From Conchiformibius kuhniae DSM 17694 (GTDB lineage Bacteria > Pseudomonadota > Gammaproteobacteria > Burkholderiales > Neisseriaceae): a stretch of DNA of 32,828 bases. Location of the stretch: the NCBI RefSeq assembly GCF_000428785.1, contig NZ_AUAP01000022.1:1-32828 (forward strand), read 5' to 3'. Under the pieces are notes generated by a model. It saw only the letters and a program-made list of their open reading frames with translations, did no database searches and was not told the DNA's origin. Position 1 is the first letter of the stretch; each line of letters starts with the position of its first letter. Positions 23,073-31,723 of this stretch are shown here, in pieces. Both the position numbers and the translations under genes were made by a program.

Positions 23073-24101
23073 ATGTATAAATTTTTATGGGCAACCGTTG
23101 CTTCGGTAGCGGTTTCTTCCGCTTTGGCATCGCAAACCACGCCTGTTCCCGATGTGCGCCCCGCCGCCAACGGCTGGCAGGTGGTCATCAATATTCCGCA
23201 ACAACGCTTGTTTTTGTATTATGACGGGCAGTTGGAGAAGGTGTATCCGGTGGCGGTGGGCAAGGCGCACACGCAAACGCTGTTGGGCGAACACCTAATC
23301 GGGGCAAAGGCTTACAATCCGACTTGGCATATTCCCAAGTCGATTCAGCAGGAGCGCGGCGACGGGGTGAAAACCGTGCCGCCGGGCCCGAAAAATCCGC
23401 TCGGGCCGGTGTTTGTGCGCTTGGGCGACCCCAAACACGGTTTGGGCATTCACGGAACCAACGCGCCCGCCAGCGTGCCCGGTATCCGCAGCCATGGTTG
23501 CGTGCGGATGAAGTCGCCCGATGCTTTGGAGTTTGCCAAGAAAATCGCAACGGGTTCGCCCGCTACGGTAAGCTATGAGATGGCGGCGCTGAATGTGGAC
23601 GAAGCGGGCAATTTGTGGCTGGCGGTGTACAAAGACCCCTACCGCAAAAACAATCTGAACCGCAATGCCCTGCGCCAAACCATTTCGGCTTGGGCAAAGG
23701 CAAACGGCGCCAACATCGGCACGGCGCGGGTGGAGCAGGTGATTAAGGCACAGGCGGGCAAAGCGGTGTGCCTGAGCTGTACGGGCAAAGCGGTGATTCA
23801 GGGCGATTTGCAGTCTTTGGCGTGGAACAGTGGTTCAATCAAACCGACCCTGCCGCGCGCGGGCGGCACGCGGGCAACGCGCAACGATGTGATGCCCGAA
23901 GGCAGCAGCATTGAGGTGGACGCCGCCGATGACGAAACCCGCCCTGCCCCACCGGCCACGCCGCGCAAAAAAACACCGCAGCGCCGCCGCATCAAACCGA
24001 CTTCGGTGTTTGAAGAAACGCCGCTCGTGCCGGTAAACAAGCCCAAAGCCGCTTCCGCCCCCGCAGGCGAGCGCGTGTTGCAGCCGACCAACGCCAAATA
24101 A
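23073..24101 (+). CDS. L,D-transpeptidase (YkuD domain), periplasmic
   Basis: The 342-aa product has a signal peptide (MYKFLWATVASVAVSSALA) and a YkuD domain from about residue 34. The catalytic motif is complete: GIHGTN (H127), then SHGCVRM with nucleophile C143. The family makes 3-3 peptidoglycan cross-links or attaches proteins to the wall, using the L,D carboxypeptidase-type bond. After the domain comes an unusual ~170-residue extension with a CLSC pair (C233, C236) and a Pro/Arg/Ala-rich tail ending PTNAK. The frame continues upstream but ATG 23073 gives the signal peptide; the Shine-Dalgarno is weak. Confidence 0.9.
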   Translation: MYKFLWATVASVAVSSALASQTTPVPDVRPAANGWQVVINIPQQRLFLYYDGQLEKVYPVAVGKAHTQTLLGEHLIGAKAYNPTWHIPKSIQQERGDGVKTVPPGPKNPLGPVFVRLGDPKHGLGIHGTNAPASVPGIRSHGCVRMKSPDALEFAKKIATGSPATVSYEMAALNVDEAGNLWLAVYKDPYRKNNLNRNALRQTISAWAKANGANIGTARVEQVIKAQAGKAVCLSCTGKAVIQGDLQSLAWNSGSIKPTLPRAGGTRATRNDVMPEGSSIEVDAADDETRPAPPATPRKKTPQRRRIKPTSVFEETPLVPVNKPKAASAPAGERVLQPTNAK

Positions 24102-24189
24102 GCCCTGCCGCACCGCCGCCGTCCCCGCCGACAAGCGGCTGCTGCGGTTTCCCGCCCGCCTCCCAACCACGCCGCACACCGACCGCACC

Positions 24190-24792
24190 ATGACCGACAT
24201 TCCCCTGTATCTGGCTTCCGCCAGCCCGCGCCGCCGCGACATTTTGCAGCAACTGGGCTACCGCGTGCGCACCGTTCCCGCCGACATAGACGAAACGCCC
24301 AAGCCCAACGAATCCGCCTACCATTATGTCGGGCGCATGGCACTGGAAAAAAACCGCGCCGCCCGCCAACTGCACGGCAGCACGCTCGACCCCGCCGTGC
24401 CCCTGCTCAGCGCCGACACCACCGTTGCGCTCGACAGCCGCATTTTGGGCAAACCCGCCGATACCGAAGAAGCCTTTGCCATGCTCGCCCAACTTTCCGG
24501 TACCAGCCACCAAGTTATGACCGCCGTCTGCATCAGCCGCAACGGGCGCGAATACAGCGTGCTGCAATCCAGCGAAGTACGCTTCAAAACCTTGAGCGAA
24601 CAAGAAATCCACGCCTACATCGCAAGTGGCGAACCGATGGACAAAGCCGGCGCGTACGCCATACAGGGCATTGGCGGCACATTCGTGTGCCACCTGTCCG
24701 GCAGCTTCACCGGCGTGATGGGGCTGCCCGTTTTTGAAACCGCCGCCCTGCTGCGCGAATGCGGCTGCGCCGTCCCCCCGCTTGCCCCCTGA
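24190..24792 (+). CDS. maf: Maf family nucleoside triphosphate pyrophosphatase
   Basis: Maf proteins hydrolyse dTTP/UTP or modified NTPs to monophosphates, a house-cleaning role also linked to septum control. The 200-aa product shows the P-loop-like SASPRRRDIL, SADTTVAL with catalytic D76, and the C-terminal KAGAYAIQG segment. Length is normal. The region upstream is C-rich and lacks a clear Shine-Dalgarno, so translation may be weak. The LOG-family gene starts 28 bp after its stop. Confidence 0.92.
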   Translation: MTDIPLYLASASPRRRDILQQLGYRVRTVPADIDETPKPNESAYHYVGRMALEKNRAARQLHGSTLDPAVPLLSADTTVALDSRILGKPADTEEAFAMLAQLSGTSHQVMTAVCISRNGREYSVLQSSEVRFKTLSEQEIHAYIASGEPMDKAGAYAIQGIGGTFVCHLSGSFTGVMGLPVFETAALLRECGCAVPPLAP

Positions 24793-24820
24793 CGCCCGCA
24801 CCACGAAAGGAAAAACCACC

Positions 24821-25453
24821 ATGTTTCACGACAAACTGCAAGACTACCGCCAAATCTTGGACGAATGCGTCCGCGCAGACGAACAACTGGAAACCGTGCG
24901 TCCTGCCGTCAGCATTTACGGCAGCGCCCGCTTGCCCGAACACAGCCCCGAATACGCCCAAACCGAACGCTTGGCACGGCGCTTTGCCAACGCCGGACTC
25001 ACCGTCCTTTCCGGCGGCGGGCCCGGACTGATGGCGGCCGCCAACAAAGGCGCCTACACCGGCAACGGCATCTCCGTAGGGCTGAACATCGTCCTGCCCC
25101 GCGAACAAATCCCCAATCCCTATCAAAACATCTCCCTGCACTTCAACCACTTTGCCTCACGCAAGGCCATGTTTGTCCACTACGCATTAGCCTATGTGGT
25201 CGTACCGGGCGGCTTTGGCACATTAGACGAACTGTTTGAAACCCTCACCTTGGCACAAACCGGCAAAATCCCCCCGCGCCCGATTATTCTGGTCGGCAGC
25301 AACTTCTGGCAAGGCTTGGCAGACTGGCTGCGCCAACACGTCTTGGGCAAAGGCATGATTGCCCCGCAAGACTTGGATTTATTCCGCATCTGCGACGACG
25401 AAGACGAAATCGTCGCCCACGTTTTGGCAGCCGCCACCCCCGCCGCACTGTAA
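24821..25453 (+). CDS. LOG-family Rossmann-fold protein (TIGR00730 type)
   Basis: The 210-aa product has the LOG signatures: SGGGPGLMAAANKGA, the SRK of FASRKAMF (R114-K115), and PGGFGTLDE at 129-137, which matches the PGGxGTxxE catalytic motif. Such enzymes are phosphoribohydrolases that release a base from nucleoside 5'-monophosphates (cytokinin-type or purine nucleotides). The exact substrate is unclear. ATG 24821 follows GAAAGGAA. It is likely in an operon with maf. A ~150-bp non-coding gap follows. Confidence 0.9.
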   Translation: MFHDKLQDYRQILDECVRADEQLETVRPAVSIYGSARLPEHSPEYAQTERLARRFANAGLTVLSGGGPGLMAAANKGAYTGNGISVGLNIVLPREQIPNPYQNISLHFNHFASRKAMFVHYALAYVVVPGGFGTLDELFETLTLAQTGKIPPRPIILVGSNFWQGLADWLRQHVLGKGMIAPQDLDLFRICDDEDEIVAHVLAAATPAAL

Positions 25454-25604
25454 TCCCCAGAGATGATTATTCAAATAACAATCAAAATCTTAACCCAAAC
25501 CATCGGATTTTTACTTATGTAATGTTTGTGTAAACGCCGTTTACGCGGTAAGGTACGGCTTGGCACGATTTCAACAACAAAACATTGAACCGAAAAGGAA
25601 CATC

Positions 25605-27032
25605 ATGGTTGATTTCAAAAACAATCCGAGCGGACAAAACCTGCCCGAAAACCTGTCGCTGGAAAGCGCGCAAACCCCGATTACCGATTTTCGCGGGCTG
25701 ATACTCACCATTATTGCGGGCATTGTCGGGGTGGCGAGCTATTTCCTGCTGCCCTACGGCGACATGGCAAACAGGGGCTTGGCGATTTTGATTTTTGTCG
25801 GCATTTTGTGGTTTACCGAAGCGGTACACATCACCGTAACCGCGCTGATGGTGCCTTTGCTGGCGGTGTTTTGCCACATTCCCGACATGACGGCGAAAAC
25901 CGCGCTCGCCCATTTTTCCGACCCGATTATTTTTGTGTTTTTCGGCGGTTTCGCACTGGCAACCGCGCTGCACATGCAAAGGCTCGACCGCAAAATCGCC
26001 ATGTGGGTGATTTCGCTTTCGGGCGGAAACATGTGGGTGGCGGTACTGCTGATTTTTGCGGTAACGGCATTTTTGTCGATGTGGATTAGCAACACGGCAA
26101 CGGCGGCGATGATGCTGCCTTTGGCGATGGGCTTGATGTCGCATCTTGACCGCGAAAAAGAACACAACACTTATGTTTTTGTTTTGCTGGGCATTGCCTA
26201 CTGTGCCAGCATCGGCGGGCTGGGTACGCTGGTCGGTTCGCCGCCCAATGCCATCGCCGCCAAAGCCTTGGGCTTGGATTTTTCCGGCTGGATGGCGTTC
26301 GGTTTGCCGATGATGCTGGCACTGCTGCCGGTAATGGTGTTTTCGCTGGTGCTGATGCTGCGCCCGAATTTCAAACAACGTGTCAATACGCTTGAAAAAG
26401 AAGACATTCCTTGGACGCTGCACCGCGTGATTACGGTGGTGATTTTTGTCTCCACTGCCACCGCGTGGATTGGCAGCAAACAAATCGGCGCGTGGACGGG
26501 CGTTACCAAAGGCTTGGACAGCCTGATTGCGGTGGCGGCTGCGGTGGCGGTGGTGGTGTTCGGCACGGTGCGCTGGCGCGAAGTGGCACGCAATACCGAC
26601 TGGGGCGTGCTGATGCTGTTTGGCGGCGGCATCGCCTTGAGCAGCCTGATGGACAAATCGGGCGCGTCTGCCGCTTTGGGCAACGAAGTGGCACAAACCT
26701 TCGGCGGCGCATCGCCTTTGGTGGTGATTGTGGTGGTGGCGGCGTTTATCGTGTTTCTCACCGAATTTACCAGCAACACCGCTTCTGCCGCGCTGCTGGT
26801 TCCCGTGTTTGCCACCATCGCCGCCGAAATGGGCATGCCCAAAGAAGTTTTGGTGATGATTATCGGCATCGGCGCATCGTGCGCCTTCATGCTGCCCGTT
26901 GCCACCCCGCCCAATGCCATCGTGTTCGGCACGGGCTTAATCCGCCAAAAAGAAATGATGCGGGTCGGCGTGTTGCTCAACCTGCTGTGCATCGCCGCCG
27001 TTTCCCTGTGGGCGTATTTCTTTCTGATGTGA
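25605..27032 (+). CDS. DASS/SLC13-family dicarboxylate-sodium symporter
   Basis: The 475-aa protein has ~11-12 hydrophobic segments and both DASS signature pairs: ISNTATAAMMLP (SNT at 162-164) with GSPPNAI, and FTSNTASAALLVP (SNT at 390-392) with ATPPNAIV. These line the substrate and Na+ sites in VcINDY-type carriers of succinate, malate or fumarate. A ~25-residue hydrophilic N-terminus precedes the first helix. ATG 25605 follows AAAAGGAA. Fumarase elsewhere in the window is consistent with C4-dicarboxylate use but is not evidence of linkage. A long hairpin follows at 27042. Confidence 0.92.
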   Translation: MVDFKNNPSGQNLPENLSLESAQTPITDFRGLILTIIAGIVGVASYFLLPYGDMANRGLAILIFVGILWFTEAVHITVTALMVPLLAVFCHIPDMTAKTALAHFSDPIIFVFFGGFALATALHMQRLDRKIAMWVISLSGGNMWVAVLLIFAVTAFLSMWISNTATAAMMLPLAMGLMSHLDREKEHNTYVFVLLGIAYCASIGGLGTLVGSPPNAIAAKALGLDFSGWMAFGLPMMLALLPVMVFSLVLMLRPNFKQRVNTLEKEDIPWTLHRVITVVIFVSTATAWIGSKQIGAWTGVTKGLDSLIAVAAAVAVVVFGTVRWREVARNTDWGVLMLFGGGIALSSLMDKSGASAALGNEVAQTFGGASPLVVIVVVAAFIVFLTEFTSNTASAALLVPVFATIAAEMGMPKEVLVMIIGIGASCAFMLPVATPPNAIVFGTGLIRQKEMMRVGVLLNLLCIAAVSLWAYFFLM

Positions 27033-27041
27033 TGTACAGCG

Positions 27042-27076
27042 CAACCGTCATGCCCCGCCATCGGGCATGACGGTTG
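27042..27076 (+). terminator. Hairpin after the DASS transporter gene
   Basis: CAACCGTCATGCCC (27042-27055) pairs perfectly with GGGCATGACGGTTG (27063-27076). The stem is very strong but has no T-run. Its CCGTCAT/ATGACGG arms resemble the dRS3-type repeats. Confidence 0.7.
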
Positions 27077-27151
27077 GTCGTTTCCGTTTTCCCCTTCATT
27101 GGCGGACAATGATAAAATCCGCACGCCGACCGCCCTGCCGCCCATTCAAAC

Positions 27152-27351
27152 CGGCGCACGTCATCAATTAATTTTTTACCGGAAATCAGTATAATACAAA
27201 AACGCCCTCATTCCCGCGCAGGCGGGAAGCCACTGTCTGATGACCTGCAAGCCATGTTTTATCAAGGTTCGTTTGAATTTGTTGTTTGGATTCCCGCCTG
27301 CGCGGGAATGACGGCGCAGAGATTGCTCGGTTAAATAATGACACGCACTGG
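27152..27351. repeat. MITE-like element (copy 3), degenerate ends
   Basis: The left end is GGCGCACGTCATCAATTAAT and the right end reads AATAATGACACGCACT. Inside are CTCATTCCCGCGCAGGCGGGAA and GATTCCCGCCTGCGCGGGAATGACGG around the shared spacer (CCACTGTCTGATG, ATGTTTTATCAAGGTT). A TATAAT lies at 27190-27195 near the left end and reads inward. This fills most of the 375-bp gap between the DASS and DUF971 genes. Confidence 0.75.
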
Positions 27352-27407
27352 AAAATGACGGCGCAAATCCGCGCATTCCGCAATCAAAACCAAAATTTTA
27401 CCCGCCC

Positions 27408-27755
27408 ATGACCGCCACACCCACCGAAATCCGCCTGCAAAACGAAGGACGCACCCTGCTGCTGCGTTATGACCACGCCGAATACGCCCTGTCTGCCGAA
27501 TATTTGCGCGTGTATTCGCCCAGCGCAGAAGTGCGCGGACACGGCAAACCGGTTTTGCAACTCAATAAACAAGACGTTACCATTACCGCGCTCGCACCGG
27601 TGGGGCATTACGCCTTGAAAATCGCCTTTTCGGACGGACACGATAGCGGTTTGTACGATTGGGCGTATCTGCACCGTTTGGCAACGGAGCGCGAAACCTT
27701 GTGGCAGGATTATCTGGCGCGTGCCGCCGCACATTATCAAAAGGAAAATTTATGA
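27408..27755 (+). CDS. DUF971 protein (gamma-butyrobetaine hydroxylase-like N-terminal domain)
   Basis: The 115-aa single-domain protein fits DUF971/GBBH-like_N: TEIRLQNEGRTLLLRYDHAEYALSAEYLRVYSPSAEV, then VTITALAPVGHYALKIAFSDGHDSGLYDWAYLH. The domain resembles one found with Fe-S cluster proteins; its role alone is not known. No clear Shine-Dalgarno is visible before ATG 27408. Its stop overlaps the rhomboid start (ATGA), and ubiE follows, an arrangement common in Betaproteobacteria. Confidence 0.9.
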   Translation: MTATPTEIRLQNEGRTLLLRYDHAEYALSAEYLRVYSPSAEVRGHGKPVLQLNKQDVTITALAPVGHYALKIAFSDGHDSGLYDWAYLHRLATERETLWQDYLARAAAHYQKENL

Positions 27756-28417
27756 ACATCAATGATTTGGTTTTGGTTGCCCTGATTTTGGCAACCTGCG
27801 TGTCCAGCTACATCGCTTGGCAGAACCAATTTGTCTTCCAGCGTTACCAATTTCATGTCGGCTCGGTGCTGCGGGACGGGCAATACCGCCGTCTGATTAC
27901 TTCGGGTTTTTTGCACGCCGATTGGATGCACCTACTGTTTAATATGCTGACGCTGTATTTTTTCGCGCCGATTATGTTGCACCTATTCAAGCCTTTGGGC
28001 TTTTTGCTGCTGTATTTCGGCGCGATGCTGGCGGGCAGCGCGTTTTCGCTGTGGCTCTACCGCAAACGTCCGTCCTACACGGCGATTGGCGCATCGGGCG
28101 CGGTGTCGGGGGTGTTGTTTGCTGCCATCGCCATTCACCCGATGATGTCCATCTATTTCTTTTTTATCCCGATTCCGATTCCCGCATGGATTTTCGGCAC
28201 GCTGTATTTCGCCTATTCGGTACACATGATGCTCAACCCGCGCCCCAACGACAACATCGGCCACGCCGCGCATTTGGGCGGAGCGGTGTTCGGGCTGGTG
28301 TTTGTGCTGCTGCTGGCATTGCCGTTTGTGTTGGCAAACGCGCTGTATTTGGGAATTATGACTTTGCCTTTGCTGTATTTGGCGTATGAATTGTTTTTCG
28401 GCAAACGGCGGCCGTGA
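27752..28417 (+). CDS. Rhomboid family intramembrane serine protease
   Basis: The 221-aa protein has six or so membrane segments with all rhomboid active-site parts: HLLFN (H60, N64), GASGAVSG with nucleophile S115, and HAAHLGG with the catalytic His (H174). It would cleave transmembrane substrates in the inner membrane; the substrate is unknown. ATG 27752 follows AAAGGAAA and overlaps the DUF971 stop by 4 nt. A DUS hairpin with a T-run follows the stop at once, separating it from ubiE. Confidence 0.92.
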   Translation: MNINDLVLVALILATCVSSYIAWQNQFVFQRYQFHVGSVLRDGQYRRLITSGFLHADWMHLLFNMLTLYFFAPIMLHLFKPLGFLLLYFGAMLAGSAFSLWLYRKRPSYTAIGASGAVSGVLFAAIAIHPMMSIYFFFIPIPIPAWIFGTLYFAYSVHMMLNPRPNDNIGHAAHLGGAVFGLVFVLLLALPFVLANALYLGIMTLPLLYLAYELFFGKRRP

Positions 28418-28418
28418 G

Positions 28419-28445
28419 TTTTCAGGCTGCCTGAAAATATTTTTA
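28419..28445. terminator. DUS inverted repeat as terminator between rhomboid and ubiE
   Basis: TTTTCAGGC-T-GCCTGAAAA (28419-28437) is a perfect 9-bp stem followed by TATTTTTAA. AGGCTGCCTGAA is on plus and AGGCAGCCTGAA on minus. Confidence 0.8.
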
Positions 28446-28464
28446 ATTGAATAAAGAAAATCTT

Positions 28465-29208
28465 ATGAATCATCAAGACCAAAACACCCATTTCGGCTAC
28501 CAAACCGTTCCCGAAAGCGAAAAAGCGGGGCGCGTTGCCCAAGTGTTTCATTCGGTAGCGAAAAACTACGATTTGATGAACGATGTGATGTCGGGCGGGT
28601 TGCACCGTGTGTGGAAGCATTTTACCGTCCACACGGCGCGTGTTCCCGTTGGCGGCAAGGTGCTGGACATCGCCGGCGGCACGGGCGATTTGTCGCGCGG
28701 CTGGGCGAAGCGCGTGGGCAAAAGCGGCGAAGTATGGCTCACCGACATCAATTCGTCCATGCTCACGGTGGGGCGCGACCGTCTGTTGGACGAGGGCTTG
28801 ATTTTGCCGGTTGCCGTGTGCGATGCCGAGCAATTACCCTTTCCCGACAATTATTTTGATTTGGTGTCGGTGTCGTTCGGATTGCGGAATATGACGCACA
28901 AAGACGTGGCGTTGGCGGAAATGTACCGTGTGTTGAAGCCGGGCGGCACGCTGCTGGTGTTGGAATTTTCCAAAGTGTATGCGCCGCTTGAGGGCGTGTA
29001 TGACTGGTATTCGTTTAAGCTGCTGCCGGCGATGGGCAAGTGGATTGCCAAAGATGAGGCGAGTTATCAATACCTTGCCGAGTCCATCCGTATGCACCCC
29101 GACCAAGAAACGCTGAAGCAGATGATGCTGGAGGCGGGTTTTGACCAAGTGGATTATCATAATTTGACGGCGGGCGTGGTGGCTTTGCACAAGGGTGTGA
29201 AGTTCTAA
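28465..29208 (+). CDS. ubiE: Ubiquinone/menaquinone C-methyltransferase UbiE
   Basis: UbiE methylates demethylmenaquinone and the C2 position of the ubiquinone precursor using SAM. The 247-aa product has VFHSVAKNYDLMNDVMS, SAM motif I VLDIAGGTGDLS (67-77), DAEQLPFPDNYFDLVSVSFGLRN and the C-terminal NLTAGVVALHKGVKF. All are close to E. coli UbiE. The start at 28465 has AAAGA upstream, a modest site. It faces plsX across a GC-rich hairpin. Confidence 0.97.
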   Translation: MNHQDQNTHFGYQTVPESEKAGRVAQVFHSVAKNYDLMNDVMSGGLHRVWKHFTVHTARVPVGGKVLDIAGGTGDLSRGWAKRVGKSGEVWLTDINSSMLTVGRDRLLDEGLILPVAVCDAEQLPFPDNYFDLVSVSFGLRNMTHKDVALAEMYRVLKPGGTLLVLEFSKVYAPLEGVYDWYSFKLLPAMGKWIAKDEASYQYLAESIRMHPDQETLKQMMLEAGFDQVDYHNLTAGVVALHKGVKF

Positions 29209-29212
29209 GCGG

Positions 29213-29243
29213 GCGGAACGCACGCAAAGATGGTGCGTTCCGC
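29213..29243. terminator. Hairpin between convergent ubiE and plsX
   Basis: GCGGAACGCAC (29213-29223) pairs perfectly with GTGCGTTCCGC (29233-29243). No T-run, but the position between two convergent stops supports a shared terminator. Confidence 0.6.
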
Positions 29244-29246
29244 GCT

Positions 29247-30284
29247 TCAGGCAGCCGCTTCGGTGGCGGCGGTTTCGTTCAGGCGGCGGGCAATGCCTGC
29301 TTGGATTTTGTTCAGGCTGTCGGCTTTGGCTTCGTGCAGGGCTTCTTCCAGTGCGTAGGCAAAGCCTGTTGCGTCCGTACCGCCATGACTTTTCACCACA
29401 ATGCCGCGCAGCCCGAGAAAGATGGCGCCGTTGAAACGGCGCGGGTCGAGTCGCTGTTTAAAGCCTTTGAGCGCGGGCAAGGCGGCGATGCCGCCGAGTT
29501 TGGTCAAGGGGCTGCGGTTAAATTCGGCTTTGATTTCGCCACCGATGAATTTCACCGCGCCTTCAATGGTTTTCAACACGATGTTGCCGACAAAACCGTC
29601 TGCCACCACCACGTCCACCGCGCCGCCGAAAATCTCATTGCCTTCGATATTGCCGATAAAATTCAAACGGCTGTTTTGCAGCAGTGCGAAGGTTTCGCGC
29701 ACCGCTTCCGTGCCTTTGATGGCTTCCGTGCCGATGTTGAGCAGCCCGACCCGCGCCCCGCCGCGTTCGGGGTGCAGTGCGCCGAACAGCTCGCTGCCCA
29801 TCACGGCAAATTGAAACAGTTGTTCGGGCGTGCAATCGGTGTTGGCACCCAAGTCCAACACCAGCGTCAGATGCCCGTTGGCGGCGGGCAGAAATTTGGC
29901 AATGGCGGGGCGGTCGATGCCCGGCAGGGTTTTCAATACGAAACGGGCGGTCGCCATCAGCGCACCCGTGTTGCCCGCCGACACCGCCGCTTGCGCCGCG
30001 CCGCTTTTCACCTGCTCGATTGCCAAACGCATGGACGATTGTTTTTTGTTTTTCAAAGCATTTTGCGGCGACTCGTCCATTTCCACCACCTGCGCGGCAT
30101 GAACAAGCGTGATGCGCGGACGCACATCGGCATGGGCAGACAAAGCGGCATCAAGACGCGCTTCATCGCCGGTCAAAATCAAACGGGTTTCGGGGTGCTG
30201 CCGCAAAAACGCGGCGGCGGCGGGCACGGTAACATCCAAACCGATGTCGCCGCCCATCGCATCAACGGCAATGGTGGTCATCAT
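29247..30284 (-). CDS. plsX: Phosphate acyltransferase PlsX
   Basis: PlsX makes acyl-phosphate from acyl-ACP for phospholipid synthesis at the membrane. The 345-aa product has TIAVDAMGGDIG at the start, AAVSAGNTGALM, LGANTDCTPEQL, RVGLLNIGTEAIKGTE, GNIEGNEIF and VVVADGFVGNIVLKT. Length is normal. Several ATGs cluster at the start; 30284 has AAAGG 7 nt away, whereas 30290 nearly abuts it. A partial DUS (AGGCAGCC) overlaps the last codons. The usual rpmF and fabH partners are absent here. Confidence 0.96.
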   Translation of the reverse strand: MMTTIAVDAMGGDIGLDVTVPAAAAFLRQHPETRLILTGDEARLDAALSAHADVRPRITLVHAAQVVEMDESPQNALKNKKQSSMRLAIEQVKSGAAQAAVSAGNTGALMATARFVLKTLPGIDRPAIAKFLPAANGHLTLVLDLGANTDCTPEQLFQFAVMGSELFGALHPERGGARVGLLNIGTEAIKGTEAVRETFALLQNSRLNFIGNIEGNEIFGGAVDVVVADGFVGNIVLKTIEGAVKFIGGEIKAEFNRSPLTKLGGIAALPALKGFKQRLDPRRFNGAIFLGLRGIVVKSHGGTDATGFAYALEEALHEAKADSLNKIQAGIARRLNETAATEAAA

Positions 30285-30346
30285 GGGCATGCCTTTATTG
30301 TGGACAAAGTAATCGGCATTGTAAAACGACTCGGCACATTTGCAAA

Positions 30347-30979
30347 CTAAACCGTTTTCGCGCCGTATTCGCACAAATCGGCAATCAAACACGCCCCGCA
30401 CTGCGGTTTTTGCGCCTTGCAGGTATAGCGCCCGTGCAAAATCAGCCAATGGTGCGCGTCCAACAAAAATTCTTTCGGCACCAAACGCATCAATTTGTCT
30501 TCCACTTCGCGCACGTTTTTTCCGGGTGCGATTTTGGTGCGGTTGGACACGCGGAAAATATGCGTGTCCACTGCCATCACCGCTTGTTTGAACGCAGTGT
30601 TCAGCACCACATTGGCGGTTTTGCGCCCCACGCCGGGCAGGGCTTCCAATTCTTCGCGGGTTTGCGGAATTTCGCCGCCGTGTTTGTCGAGCAAAATCCG
30701 ACACGTTGCCATGATGTGCTTGGATTTGGTTTGGTACAGCCCGATGGTTTTCACATATTCGCGCACGCCTTCCAAACCCAAATCCAGCATTTTTTGCGGG
30801 GTGTCGGCAACGGCAAACAGTTTGGCGGTGGCTTTGTTTACGCCCGCGTCCGTTGCCTGTGCCGACAGCAGCACCGCAATCAGCAGCTCGAAGGGGCTGC
30901 GGTAGTTCAATTCGGTGGTCGGGTGCGGATTGGCATCGCGCAAGCGGGTAAAGATTTCGGTACGGATGTGTTTGTTCAT
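30347..30979 (-). CDS. nth: Endonuclease III
   Basis: Nth is a DNA glycosylase/AP lyase that removes oxidised pyrimidines. The 210-aa product has the helix-hairpin-helix LPGVGRKTANVV with K120, the catalytic D138 (VDTHIFRV), and a C-terminal [4Fe-4S] site C-x6-C-x2-C-x5-C (CKAQKPQCGACLIADLC). K120 and D138 have the same numbers as in E. coli. ATG 30979 overlaps the queC stop (ATGA), so translation is likely coupled to queC. The upstream frame continues but is shadow. Confidence 0.97.
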   Translation of the reverse strand: MNKHIRTEIFTRLRDANPHPTTELNYRSPFELLIAVLLSAQATDAGVNKATAKLFAVADTPQKMLDLGLEGVREYVKTIGLYQTKSKHIMATCRILLDKHGGEIPQTREELEALPGVGRKTANVVLNTAFKQAVMAVDTHIFRVSNRTKIAPGKNVREVEDKLMRLVPKEFLLDAHHWLILHGRYTCKAQKPQCGACLIADLCEYGAKTV

Positions 30980-31635
30980 GGTGTGTTTCCTGCGGCGTGC
31001 CGTTCTGCCAAATATTCGCGCAAGCCGTTTTCGCGCAAGATGCAGCTCGGGCATTCGCCGCAGCCGCCTTCTTTGCCCAAATAGCAGGTGTGGGTGCGTT
31101 CGCGCACATAGTCCAATGCGCCCAATTCGTCCGCCAATGCCCATGTTTGCTTTTTGGTCAAATACATCAACGGTGTGTGAATCATAAACGGATAGTCCAT
31201 CGCCAGATTCAGGCTGTGGTTCATCGAGCGGACAAATTCGGCACGGCAGTCGGGGTAGCCGGAAAAATCGGTTTCGCACACGCCGATGTAGATGTCGCGG
31301 ATGCGGTGGGCTTTGGCATGAATGGCGGCGTAGAGCAAAAACAGGGCGTTGCGCCCGTCCACAAAGGTATTGGGCATGCCGTTTGCGTCTGCGGTGATGT
31401 CGGCGTTGCCGTCCATCAGGGCGTTGTGCGTGATGCTTTGCATGACGGTCAAGTCCAATACGGTGTGCGCCACGTTCAGTTCGCGGGCGATGGCGGCGGC
31501 TTTTGCCAATTCGATTTCGTGCCGTTGCCCGTAGCGGAAGGCGATGGTGCGGACTTTGCCCGCGCCGTGTTCGCGCAGGGCGAGCAACAGGCAGGTAGTG
31601 GAGTCTTGTCCGCCGGAAAAGATAACCAGAGCCAT
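30976..31635 (-). CDS. queC: 7-cyano-7-deazaguanine synthase QueC
   Basis: QueC converts CDG to preQ0 with ATP and ammonia in queuosine synthesis. The 219-aa product has the PP-loop SGGQDSTT (7-14), VDGRNALFL, and the zinc site C184/C192/C195/C198 (CYLGKEGGCGECPSC). Length is normal. A TATAAT (minus, 31664-31659) precedes it. nth overlaps its stop by 4 nt. No preQ1 riboswitch was recognised in the short leader. Confidence 0.97.
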   Translation of the reverse strand: MALVIFSGGQDSTTCLLLALREHGAGKVRTIAFRYGQRHEIELAKAAAIARELNVAHTVLDLTVMQSITHNALMDGNADITADANGMPNTFVDGRNALFLLYAAIHAKAHRIRDIYIGVCETDFSGYPDCRAEFVRSMNHSLNLAMDYPFMIHTPLMYLTKKQTWALADELGALDYVRERTHTCYLGKEGGCGECPSCILRENGLREYLAERHAAGNTP

Positions 31636-31658
31636 GGTGAAAAAAGTGAAAAAGCGCG

Positions 31659-31664
31659 ATTATA
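31659..31664 (-). promoter_or_regulatory. -10 element for queC-nth
   Basis: The minus strand reads TATAAT about 24 bp before the queC start, preceded by TTTTTTG. A divergent TAAAAT at 31699-31704 may serve dsbB. Confidence 0.45.
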
Positions 31665-31723
31665 CAAAAAATCATGCGCCAAGCGGCGATAGCGGTTAAA
31701 ATAGATGATTTTGGAGCAAAATC

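Noticed and set aside
30285..31109. Upstream extension of plsX giving a 620-codon frame
   Set aside because: Overlaps nth and queC; PlsX N-terminus begins at 30284.
31636..31723. preQ1 riboswitch ahead of queC
   Set aside because: The leader is about 25-40 nt and shows no preQ1 aptamer hairpin or A-rich tail.
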